Source of the DNA: an uncultured Collinsella sp.
GTDB taxonomy: Bacteria; Actinomycetota; Coriobacteriia; Coriobacteriales; Coriobacteriaceae
Length of the DNA stretch: 5,565 nt
Reading direction: 5' to 3'
NCBI GenBank assembly: GCA_947003675.1
Contig: CAMQPJ010000099.1
Location: 1 to 5,565, forward strand
The notes under the pieces were generated by a model. It had not been told where the DNA came from. It saw only the letters and a program-made list of their open reading frames with translations, and did not search any database. Positions within the stretch are counted from its first letter, which is position 1. The number at the start of each line of letters is the position of its first letter. Below, piece after piece: positions 1 through 5,565 of this stretch. The translations under genes and the position numbers were made by a program.

Positions 1-1946
1 CGCGAGATATCACCCAGGTCGACAACAACCTCGGGCTTGTCGGCGGCGACGGCTTGTACCAGCGCGTCGACGCTCTTGTCCGCTTGTTCCAATGCGTCGA
101 TGGCAGTGTAGGCAGACTGTAAGAAATCATGCCAGTCGTCAGATTCGCGCAGCTCGGGGCCAATCCATAGGTTCGCATTGTCATAGCCCCCGCGCGCACG
201 GCGGCCAAGCTCGCGAACGCCGTCAAACACATCGGCAATCGCCATGCTCGCACGTGCAACCGTCGACGTCGCCTTGGCGGTAAGGCCTAGGTAGAGCGTA
301 GAGCCTTCCGAGGTTGCCAAATCGCGGGAAACCTGGCTCAGCGCACCGGTGCTCGAGCCACCCAGGCGCTCAAACAGAACGCGCGATTCATCCGCCGACA
401 CCACGCGCGCCCATTGACGGCGCGCCTCGCGCTCGATGGAGTGGGCCTCATCGATCACCCAGTGACGAATCGGAGGCAAGATTCTGCCCTCGGCCGCAAC
501 ATTGCGGAACAGCAGGGAATGGTTGGTGACCACTACATCGGCATGCGCCGCGCGACGGCGGGCGCCGTGGACCAGGCATTTATCGGGGAAAAACGGGCAT
601 AGGCGACGGGCGCACTCGCGCGACGCCGTCGTAAAGTCGGGACGGTTGACGCTGCGCCAGCGAATGCCGAGCGAGTCGAGGTCGCCATCGGCCGACTGAC
701 ACACGTACGCCGTGATGACCGCGACTGCCGTAAGCGTGTCGGCAGGATCACGCTTAGTCGTAATTTCGACTTGCCCGCGGCTCATGCGCTCAAGCTTGCG
801 CAAGCATGGATAGTGGTCATAGCCCTTGAGGGCGCAAAACGATAGGCCTCCGTCCAGCTGCTCGGCAAGTTTGGGCAGCTCATGATACATGAGCTGGTCG
901 GCAAGATTATTCGATTTAGTCGCGATACCAACCGTGATGTTGTTGCGGCGCGCGGCCTCGGCAAAAGGCACCAGGTAAGCCATCGATTTGCCGACGCCCG
1001 TGCCCGCCTCAATCACGCGATGCGTTCCCGTAACGAGTGCATCACGGACCTCGAGCGCCATCGCGATCTGCTCATCGCGCGGCTCGTACGTGGGATACAT
1101 GCGATTAACCAGGCCGCCCGGGGCATAGTCCGCCTCGATTTCCTCGCGGCTCGGCATCTTAAGGACCGGTAGCTCGTCCGCATCAACGCGATCATCGGCC
1201 CGATCGGCCTTGAGTACGTCGGCGCGGGCGGCGCTGAGAGAGAAGATGGAACCGGGGTTCTGCCCCGCCAAGAACGAGAAGATAGGACGATAGGACCAGG
1301 GTACGTCGGGGTGCATGTCGGCCAGGCGCGCCATTAAGCCCTGGGGCAAGTCGGTGAGCGCCACGAGTAACACGCGCCATACGCCACACAGGGCGTCGAC
1401 ATCGGCATTGGCGCGGTGCGACACCGAGTCGCAGCCAAACAGGTCGGCCATGAAAGACAGCTTATGCGATGCCAGACGCGGAAGCGCGATGCGCGACAGT
1501 GCCAGCGAATCAATCCAGATGTCGCTGACGTTGACACCGCCCTTGACCGACTCGATAAACGAGCGGTCGAAGGTGGCGTTATGTGCGATCACCGGGCAGC
1601 CGCCGACAAAATCGGCGAGAGCGGCCACGGCATCGACGGCCGATGGGGCATCTGCCACATCGGCGTTTGTAATGCTCGTGAGCTCGGTAATCTCGGCGGG
1701 AATCAGCTGCTTGGGATGCACGAAGGTATCGAAGCGGTCGACGATCTCGCGGCCCGAAAGGCGGGCCGCCGATATCTCAATAAGCTCGTTGTCCTGCACC
1801 GAAAGACCCGTGGTCTCGGTATCGAGGACGATAACATCTTCCTCGATGAGACCAAACGATTGGGTTTTGGCGCGCTCGGCAAGCGTGGCATAGGAGTCGA
1901 TGACAAACTGCGGCGTTCCTGATGAAACCGCGTCCTCGATTAGCAT
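1..1946 (-). CDS. dinG: DinG-family ATP-dependent helicase with N-terminal DEDDh 3'-5' exonuclease domain (partial, C-terminus off the window)
   Basis: Translating the minus strand from the ATG at 1946 gives 648 uninterrupted residues that run off the left edge. Residues about 37-197 are a DnaQ-like exonuclease: ExoI DTETTGL (D42, E44), ExoII AHNATFD (D127), ExoIII H177-x4-D182. The helicase part starts with a Q-motif-like YEPRDEQ (287-293), then Walker A EAGTGVGKS (313-321), motif Ia near 339-352, C381, C445, C450 and C457 in the positions of the XPD/DinG iron-sulfur ligands, VVVTNHSLL (471-479) and DEAH (499-502). Helicase domain 2 is not in view; such fusions usually run to about 900 residues. 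E. coli DinG unwinds forked DNA, R-loops and related structures in the cytoplasm, so a repair or replication-conflict role is inferred. The start is the only plausible one: the frame closes at TGA 1986-1988. The ATG overlaps the ddl stop (ATGCTAA) and its own SD is weak (GAGCGGG), which suggests translational coupling. The symbol is by family; the exonuclease fusion could be given another name. Confidence 0.9.
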   Translation of the reverse strand, partial: MLIEDAVSSGTPQFVIDSYATLAERAKTQSFGLIEEDVIVLDTETTGLSVQDNELIEISAARLSGREIVDRFDTFVHPKQLIPAEITELTSITNADVADAPSAVDAVAALADFVGGCPVIAHNATFDRSFIESVKGGVNVSDIWIDSLALSRIALPRLASHKLSFMADLFGCDSVSHRANADVDALCGVWRVLLVALTDLPQGLMARLADMHPDVPWSYRPIFSFLAGQNPGSIFSLSAARADVLKADRADDRVDADELPVLKMPSREEIEADYAPGGLVNRMYPTYEPRDEQIAMALEVRDALVTGTHRVIEAGTGVGKSMAYLVPFAEAARRNNITVGIATKSNNLADQLMYHELPKLAEQLDGGLSFCALKGYDHYPCLRKLERMSRGQVEITTKRDPADTLTAVAVITAYVCQSADGDLDSLGIRWRSVNRPDFTTASRECARRLCPFFPDKCLVHGARRRAAHADVVVTNHSLLFRNVAAEGRILPPIRHWVIDEAHSIEREARRQWARVVSADESRVLFERLGGSSTGALSQVSRDLATSEGSTLYLGLTAKATSTVARASMAIADVFDGVRELGRRARGGYDNANLWIGPELRESDDWHDFLQSAYTAIDALEQADKSVDALVQAVAADKPEVVVDLGDIS

Positions 1947-2905
1947 GCAATGCCCGCTCGACGAAGACCCATACGGATCAGGCTGTCACAGACCTGCGGG
2001 AACGTCATATCGTCGGTGTGGCGGATCTCATCCGGATACAGCGACGTATCGGTCATGCCGGGAATGGTATTGGTCTCGAGGATAACGGGGCCGTCCTCGC
2101 TCACGATAAAATCGCTGCGCGAGATGCCCAAGCAACCGAGCGCCCTATGGGCGGCACAGGCTAGCTCCTGGGCACGAGCGTAGTTCTCGGGCGAAATCTG
2201 CGCCGGAATGCGATGAATGTCCGTAGGGTCGACATACTTCACGTCCAGATCGTAGAACTCGCAGTCCTCGGGCTTACGGATCTCAACGATCGGCAGGGCG
2301 CGCACGTCATCCTCGCCGTATACGCCGACGGTGATCTCGGTACCCTCGATACACTTCTCGACCAGCACTTTGTCGCCGTACTCAAACGCCTTGGCAATTG
2401 CCGCGGGAAGCTCGGAGGGCTCATGGACCAGGGAAATGCCATAGCTGGAACCGTTTACGGCCGGCTTCACAAAGCAGCGCTCGCCACAAACCTCGACGAT
2501 ATGATCGATATCGACTTCATCGCCCACTTCGAGCGCCAGGCCGGGGGCAATGGGAATGCCCGCCTTGGCGTATAGGAGCTTCGAGACCTCCTTGTCGGCA
2601 CCGCAGGCGCTCGCCAGCACACCCGACGCCGTGTAGGGGATACCCAGGGTCTCCATGGCACCCTGCATGGCACCATCCTCGCCGCCGGCACCGTGCATGG
2701 CGATAAACGCCACGTCAAAGCCGCCGGTCGCCATGGTTACCATAAAATCATCGGCAGCCGTGTCGAGCAGCTCCACCGAAGTGTAGCCAGCTTCCTTCAA
2801 GGCCACCACGACGTTCTTTCCCGAATTGAGCGAGATCTCGCGCTCGGCGGAATGACCGCCCGCCAAGACCGCTACGTGCATGTTCTCTAGGCTTTTACCC
2901 GGCAT
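1940..2905 (-). CDS. ddl: D-alanine--D-alanine ligase
   Basis: A cytoplasmic ATP-grasp enzyme that joins two D-alanines to make the dipeptide added by MurF to the peptidoglycan precursor. The 321 residues compare with 306 in E. coli DdlB. Visible family motifs in order: GGHSAEREIS (16-25; E21 matches catalytic Glu15 of DdlB), HGAGGEDG (71-78), DK (104-105), FVKP (145-148), the GSSYGIS serine loop (152-158), VEKCIEGTE (182-190), DVKY (221-224), R263/D265, and ETNTIPGMT (277-285; E277 and N279 are the expected metal ligands). Tyr224 sits where DdlB has Tyr216, so this is a Y-type ligase expected to make D-Ala-D-Ala rather than D-Ala-D-Lac; that specificity is inferred. The start at 2905 is preferred over Met9 because AGGAGG lies 9 nt upstream, whereas Met9 has only a weak GAGA. 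It is the first gene of a likely operon with the downstream dinG-like gene, whose start overlaps this stop by 7 nt. Confidence 0.95.
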   Translation of the reverse strand: MPGKSLENMHVAVLAGGHSAEREISLNSGKNVVVALKEAGYTSVELLDTAADDFMVTMATGGFDVAFIAMHGAGGEDGAMQGAMETLGIPYTASGVLASACGADKEVSKLLYAKAGIPIAPGLALEVGDEVDIDHIVEVCGERCFVKPAVNGSSYGISLVHEPSELPAAIAKAFEYGDKVLVEKCIEGTEITVGVYGEDDVRALPIVEIRKPEDCEFYDLDVKYVDPTDIHRIPAQISPENYARAQELACAAHRALGCLGISRSDFIVSEDGPVILETNTIPGMTDTSLYPDEIRHTDDMTFPQVCDSLIRMGLRRAGIAC

Positions 2906-2927
2906 GGGCAGACTCCTCCTCTATAAT
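2899..2927 (+). promoter_or_regulatory. rlmN: Candidate promoter of rlmN (perfect TATAAT)
   Basis: A perfect TATAAT -10 lies at 2922-2927 on the plus strand. The hexamer 17 nt upstream, CCGGCA (2899-2904), is a weak -35 with three of six matches. Transcription would start near 2934, giving a leader of about 57 nt. The -10 overlaps the ddl leader just upstream of its ribosome binding site. A chance match in the only AT-rich stretch of this region is possible. Confidence 0.35.
2915..2920 (-). promoter_or_regulatory. Ribosome binding site of ddl
   Basis: The minus strand reads AGGAGG here, 9 nt before the ATG at 2905, within a longer purine run. This site decides between the start at 2905 and the internal Met9. 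Confidence 0.8.
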
Positions 2928-2945
2928 TTCTGCAGCTGATACCAT

Positions 2946-2975
2946 ATTGTAGCGATACCCTCTACGTTTCCCCAA
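2946..2975 (-). promoter_or_regulatory. Candidate promoter of the ddl-dinG operon
   Basis: On the minus strand TACAAT (2951-2946) matches the -10 consensus at five of six positions. With an 18-nt spacer, TTGGGG (2975-2970) is a weak -35 that matches only the TTG. Transcription would start near 2939, leaving a leader of about 35 nt that includes the ribosome binding site. The position is plausible, but the -35 is poor. Confidence 0.4.
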
Positions 2976-2990
2976 AATCGAAAGGCTTCC

Positions 2991-4043
2991 ATGAATCCCA
3001 GGACTAAATCTCAGGACATTCGCGACTTGAGCCAAAACGATATTCGCGAGCTTGTGGCCGAACTCGGCCAGCCCGCCTTCCGCGCGAAGCAGCTCATCGA
3101 ATGGGTCTTTGAGAAGAACGTTTGTTCGTTTGACGATATGACCAACCTTCCTAAGGCTTTCCGCGAGCAGCTTAAAGAGGCTTTTGCCTTTGACACGCCG
3201 ACTGAACTCACCAAGCAGGTTTCCAAAGATGGCTCTCGCAAGTATCTGCTCGAGTACCACGACGGCATTTCCGTCGAGACTGTCGGTATGCCCCGCCGTA
3301 ACAAACTTTCTATCTGCGTTTCCACCCAGGCAGGCTGTGGCATGGGCTGCGCCTTTTGCGCCACCGGCCTTAACGGCCTCAAGCGCTCGCTGACAGCTCA
3401 GGAGATCGTCGACCAGGTACTTCATGTATCCAACGACTTTGGCGAGCGTGCCACGAGCGTTGTTTTCATGGGCCAGGGTGAGCCGTTTGCCAACTACGAC
3501 GAGGTTCTCAAGGCGTTGCGCATCCTCAACGACCCCGATGGCATCGGTATCGGCGCCCGTCACCTCACCGTCTCTACCAGCGGCGTTATTCCCGGTATTC
3601 GCAAGTTTGCTGACATTCCCGAGCAGTTTACACTCGCCGTGTCGCTGCACTCCGCTATCCAGTCCACGCGCAACAAGATTATGCCCGGCGTCAAGAAGTA
3701 CACGCTCCTGCGCCTTCATGAGGCGCTTCAGCTCTACACCGAGAAGACGGGACGCCGCCCGACCTATGAGTATGCCATGATCGAAGGCGTCAATGATACG
3801 AATCCCGAGATGCAGGCGCTTTGCGACTTCTGCGAGGGAACGCTGTGTCACGTCAACCTGATCCAGCTTAACGACATTGAGGGTAGCCCGCTCAAGCCGT
3901 CTCCGATTCATAAGGTTGAGGATCTTCAGCGCCGCCTTGAGTCTCGTGGCATCGAGACCACGATTCGTAATTCCCGCGGCAATGATATTGATGCCGCCTG
4001 CGGTCAGCTGAAGCAACGTTTTAAGGTCCAGAAGAACGCATAG
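2991..4043 (+). CDS. rlmN: Dual-specificity 23S rRNA/tRNA adenine-C2 methyltransferase RlmN (radical SAM)
   Basis: A radical-SAM enzyme that methylates C2 of A2503 in 23S rRNA and, in E. coli, A37 of some tRNAs, supporting translational accuracy. The 350 residues are a normal length. The 4Fe-4S motif is C116-x3-C120-x2-C123 (CGMGCAFC), followed by TGLNGLKRSL. C337 in NDIDAACGQL matches the cysteine that carries the methyl intermediate (E. coli C355), and C109 matches the partner cysteine that resolves it (E. coli C118), so the full catalytic set is present. The SAM-binding loop reads MGQGEP (160-165) where E. coli has MGMGEP. C337 and the NDIDAACGQL context fit RlmN; Cfr is a close relative, but the genomic setting and overall sequence favour RlmN. 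The start ATG has only a weak AAAGG 5 nt upstream. The gene stands alone on the plus strand, divergent from ddl and convergent with the par operon. Confidence 0.96.
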   Translation: MNPRTKSQDIRDLSQNDIRELVAELGQPAFRAKQLIEWVFEKNVCSFDDMTNLPKAFREQLKEAFAFDTPTELTKQVSKDGSRKYLLEYHDGISVETVGMPRRNKLSICVSTQAGCGMGCAFCATGLNGLKRSLTAQEIVDQVLHVSNDFGERATSVVFMGQGEPFANYDEVLKALRILNDPDGIGIGARHLTVSTSGVIPGIRKFADIPEQFTLAVSLHSAIQSTRNKIMPGVKKYTLLRLHEALQLYTEKTGRRPTYEYAMIEGVNDTNPEMQALCDFCEGTLCHVNLIQLNDIEGSPLKPSPIHKVEDLQRRLESRGIETTIRNSRGNDIDAACGQLKQRFKVQKNA

Positions 4044-4062
4044 GGGAGTCTGTGCCCCATAA

Positions 4063-4078
4063 CGTTTCATGTGAAACA
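4063..4078. promoter_or_regulatory. parS: parS-like centromere site (ParB binding)
   Basis: The 16-mer CGTTTCATGTGAAACA differs from the widely conserved parS TGTTTCACGTGAAACA at two positions: the outermost base and one base of the central CACGTG. The two arms GTTTCA and TGAAAC are perfectly inverted around a TG centre. It sits 20 bp after the rlmN stop and about 1.3 kb from the parB start. ParB would load here and spread as a CTP-dependent clamp. The identity rests on motif similarity plus linkage to parAB. The mismatch in the core leaves some doubt about affinity. Confidence 0.72.
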
Positions 4079-4082
4079 TCCG

Positions 4083-4128
4083 ACAGCCCTGGTTGCAAGT
4101 AATGCAACCAGGGCTGTTTCATTTTCTT
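4083..4128 (+). terminator. Rho-independent terminator of rlmN
   Basis: A perfect 15-bp inverted repeat (arms 4083-4097 and 4103-4117) encloses a 5-nt loop, AGTAA. It is followed on the plus strand by a T-rich tail, TTTCATTTTCTTTT. The minus-strand flank of the stem is not T-rich, so the signal points one way, ending rlmN transcription about 85 nt after its stop codon. Confidence 0.9.
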
Positions 4129-4167
4129 TTATACTATTGGATTAGATTTACGCAAGTTTAGTTTTTT

Positions 4168-4214
4168 AGCCAAAATAAGGGGTCCTTGCCTCATGAATCA
4201 GACAAGGACCCCTT
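4168..4214 (-). terminator. Terminator of the parA-parB-small protein operon
   Basis: A 12-bp stem (arms 4177-4188 and 4203-4214, AAGGGGTCCTTG with its complement) can be extended past one mismatch by two more pairs, leaving an 8-nt loop. On the minus strand the stem is followed by a short T-rich stretch, ATTTTGG. It begins 27 nt after the stop of the small membrane protein gene. The plus-strand flank is A-rich, so this is read as the minus-strand terminator facing that of rlmN. Confidence 0.75.
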
Positions 4215-4241
4215 CAAAACAGGTAAGTAATTGTTAGGTAC

Positions 4242-4496
4242 CTAATAACCAACATTTTCCCACTGATGGTTAACCCAGTCTTGGTTAATCTTGGGATTCT
4301 TAGTCACCTGAGCAGTGCGTATAGCGACATCTTCGGTCATCACATCCATTTTCTTCTTGGATGTATCGACGATATCCTGGGCTCCACGCAACAGTCGACC
4401 TCTCAGTTCATCATCTGTCGCAAGCTTATAACCAGCAAAAGCGCCAGCGACGACGGTGGTTGCCAACGCAACGACCGCGAGAACCTTATTCTTCAT
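4242..4496 (-). CDS. Small YtxH-like single-pass membrane protein
   Basis: 84 residues from the ATG at 4496. A basic MKNK start leads into one hydrophobic segment (about residues 5-25, alanine/valine-rich and ending GAFAGYKLA), then a charged, probably helical stretch (TDDELRGRLLRGAQDIVDTSKKK) and a polar tail ending WENVGY. This layout, a glycine/alanine-rich membrane helix followed by a short charged helix, resembles YtxH-domain proteins, but the assignment is by pattern only and the function is unknown. The frame is open upstream to 4589, but AGGAGG 6 nt before the ATG at 4496 makes this the clear start. It overlaps the end of parB by 11 nt and is followed by a terminator, so it is the last gene of the par operon. 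The helix could be a membrane anchor or an uncleaved signal; no clear signal-peptidase site or lipobox cysteine is seen. A role with ParAB is suggested only by position. Confidence 0.82.
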   Translation of the reverse strand: MKNKVLAVVALATTVVAGAFAGYKLATDDELRGRLLRGAQDIVDTSKKKMDVMTEDVAIRTAQVTKNPKINQDWVNHQWENVGY

Positions 4497-5391
4497 CCTG
4501 ATCCTCCTGCCCAAATTGAACCATTTCGCCAAGGATACGGGAGAGTTCCTCTTCGTCTTTGAACTCGATTTCAATTTTGTTCTTACCACGTGAGCTCTTC
4601 ACGCGGACATTCGTGTTAAAAACTTGACGAAGGACTCGAGCGGCTTTTTTGAATGACTGAGGTGTTGCTGGCCTCGGAGTCCTCGGCGTCTCTCCGGCAG
4701 AAAACAACGGAGCAAGATTTTCTGTCGCTCTAACGGAAAGACCTTCTGCGACAACTTTCTCAGCAAGTCGAATCCTGGCATCTTCATATGGAACTGCAAG
4801 AATCGCTCTCGCATGGCCAGCTGTAAGCTTGCCTTCGAAAATCATCTGCTGTACGACTTCGGGAAGATCTAGCAAACGAAGTGAATTTGTAATTGCAGAA
4901 CGAGACTTACTAACAGCCTTTGATAATGCCTCCTGCGTCATGCCACTAGCATCAATGAGCTGACGATAACCCTTGGCCTCTTCGACAGGATTCAAATCTG
5001 AACGCTGAAGATTCTCGATAAGTGCAAGAGCAAGCATTTCCTCATCATTAACTTCCTTAATGATGACAGGCAGTTCCTCAAGACCAGCAAGCTTTGACGC
5101 CTGGTAACGGCGCTCGCCTGCAATAATCTCATAGCCATTTCCATGCTTGCGAACCAACAGTGGTTGCAAAACACCATGTTCTTGGATTGACTCGCTCAAC
5201 TCGCGAAGTTCAGTTTCGTTAAAGTGAATTCGCGGCTGATTAGGGTTGGGAACAATATCCTCAATAGGAAGTTTTGTTTCAGATGCGGCATTTGAAGCCG
5301 ATGCAGCCGAACCGCCGGTCTCATACTCGGCTTCTGAGACCAAAGCATTGAGTCCACGCCCTAATCCGCCACGTTTCTTTGCACTAGGCAC
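4486..5391 (-). CDS. parB: Chromosome partitioning protein ParB (Spo0J), CTP-dependent DNA clamp
   Basis: ParB binds parS, closes as a CTP-dependent sliding clamp, recruits SMC and stimulates ParA to segregate the chromosome origin. The 301 residues are a typical length. The N-terminus carries the basic GGLGRGLNAL segment (8-17) that activates the ParA ATPase, followed by a Ser/Ala-rich linker. The CTP-binding domain shows NPNQPR (49-54), AGERRYQASKLAG (91-103) and ENLQRSDLNPVEEA (126-139). The helix-turn-helix follows at about 151-172 (MTQEALSKAVSKSRSAITNSL), then AGHAR (191-195). A proline-rich linker (235-244) leads to a dimerisation domain (247-293) and an acidic tail. The start is GTG, not ATG, with GAGGTGAT just upstream, and it overlaps the parA stop by 8 nt. 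The small membrane protein gene starts inside its 3' end. A parS-like site lies about 0.4 kb beyond the gene. G+C is clearly lower than in the rlmN/ddl/dinG block. Confidence 0.97.
   Translation of the reverse strand: MPSAKKRGGLGRGLNALVSEAEYETGGSAASASNAASETKLPIEDIVPNPNQPRIHFNETELRELSESIQEHGVLQPLLVRKHGNGYEIIAGERRYQASKLAGLEELPVIIKEVNDEEMLALALIENLQRSDLNPVEEAKGYRQLIDASGMTQEALSKAVSKSRSAITNSLRLLDLPEVVQQMIFEGKLTAGHARAILAVPYEDARIRLAEKVVAEGLSVRATENLAPLFSAGETPRTPRPATPQSFKKAARVLRQVFNTNVRVKSSRGKNKIEIEFKDEEELSRILGEMVQFGQEDQDEE
4503..4508 (-). promoter_or_regulatory. Ribosome binding site of the small membrane protein, inside parB
   Basis: The minus strand reads AGGAGG 6 nt upstream of the ATG at 4496, inside the last codons of parB. 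It fixes the start of the small gene and allows re-initiation by ribosomes finishing parB. Confidence 0.8.
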
Positions 5392-5565
5392 GCTTGATCA
5401 CCTCTTTTGCAAGGTTCATATACGCTTTTGCACCCTTATTTTGAGGTGCATAGGTAATTACTGGCTCTCCAAAAGACGGGGCTTCGGAGATTTTAACCGT
5501 TCGAGGGATCAGCGTCTTAAACGCCTTATCACCAAAGTACGATTGAACCTCCTCAACAACCTGAT
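5384..5565 (-). CDS. parA: Chromosome partitioning ATPase ParA (Soj), C-terminal fragment
   Basis: Only the last 59 residues are in the window; the gene continues past the right edge. ParA is a deviant-Walker ATPase that binds the nucleoid as an ATP dimer and pulls ParB-parS complexes apart. The fragment starts QVVEEVQSYFGDK and contains IPRTVKISEAPSFGEPV (19-35) and KGAKAYMNLAKEVI (43-56), which is the characteristic C-terminal end of chromosomal ParA/Soj proteins. The Walker motifs are outside the window. The stop TAG (5386-5384) overlaps the parB GTG start in the sequence GTGCCTAG, so the two genes are co-transcribed and probably translationally coupled. Confidence 0.93.
   Translation of the reverse strand, partial: QVVEEVQSYFGDKAFKTLIPRTVKISEAPSFGEPVITYAPQNKGAKAYMNLAKEVIKRA
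5397..5405 (-). promoter_or_regulatory. Ribosome binding site of parB, inside parA
   Basis: The minus strand reads AGAGGTGAT, a long match to the 16S anti-Shine-Dalgarno complement, 5 nt before the GTG at 5391. It supports this GTG start and translation coupled to parA. Confidence 0.7.

Noticed and set aside
92..1922. Several plus-strand open frames of 60-192 codons across the left part of the window.
   Set aside because: They lie opposite the continuous dinG-like frame, are Arg/Ala/Ser-rich shadow translations and show no conserved motifs.
2895..4079. A 394-codon minus-strand open frame lying opposite rlmN, longer than rlmN itself.
   Set aside because: RlmN is unmistakable on the other strand with all its catalytic residues. 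The antisense translation shows no recognisable motif, its start lies inside the parS-like site with no ribosome binding site, and long antisense frames are expected from biased third-position codon use.
4130..4220. A possible plus-strand small RNA: TATACT at 4130-4135 followed by the hairpin at 4177-4214.
   Set aside because: There is no credible -35, and the hairpin is followed by an A-rich rather than T-rich stretch on the plus strand, so it does not terminate in that direction.
4497..4589. A 31-residue N-terminal extension of the small membrane protein (start at 4589).
   Set aside because: It overlaps parB coding sequence extensively, lacks a good ribosome binding site, and would put a polar basic stretch before the membrane helix. 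The ATG at 4496 has AGGAGG at ideal spacing.
1..5565. CRISPR arrays, insertion sequences, tRNA genes, phage or defence genes.
   Set aside because: No regularly spaced repeats, terminal inverted repeats with a transposase, cloverleaf-like segments or recognisable defence proteins were seen; all long frames are housekeeping genes.

Overview
The window looks like a chromosomal segment of a high-GC Gram-positive bacterium. My best guess is the class Coriobacteriia (Collinsella-like). That guess rests on overall protein style, about 60% G+C in the left part and strong AGGAGG-type ribosome binding sites; it is recognition, not a database match. The genes recognised are core housekeeping functions, and every intact reading frame is explained apart from one small membrane protein of uncertain role.

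Left block (1-2905, minus strand): a two-gene unit. ddl (D-alanine--D-alanine ligase, peptidoglycan precursor synthesis) comes first. Its stop codon overlaps the start of a long gene that runs off the left edge. The 648 visible residues of that gene form a DEDDh 3'-5' exonuclease domain fused to a DinG/XPD-type superfamily 2 helicase, with four cysteines placed to hold an iron-sulfur cluster.

Centre (2906-4120, plus strand): an 85-bp divergent promoter region separates ddl from rlmN, a complete radical-SAM 23S rRNA/tRNA adenine-C2 methyltransferase. About 20 bp after the rlmN stop lies a near-consensus parS centromere site (4063-4078). It is followed at once by a strong 15-bp-stem terminator for rlmN.

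Right block (4177-5565, minus strand): the chromosome partitioning operon, read right to left: 3' end of parA (soj), parB (GTG start, overlapping parA by 8 nt), and an 84-residue YtxH-like single-pass membrane protein (overlapping parB by 11 nt). A hairpin terminator at 4177-4214 closes the operon. Base composition falls from about 60-65% G+C in the dinG/ddl/rlmN part to about 40-52% in the parAB part.

Functionally, ParA, ParB and the parS-like site form a ready-made origin segregation module, with a candidate membrane protein translationally coupled to it. I found no CRISPR array, insertion sequence, tRNA or phage gene, and no convincing undescribed system. The parS-like site, the coupled membrane protein and the exonuclease-helicase architecture are the points most worth a second look.
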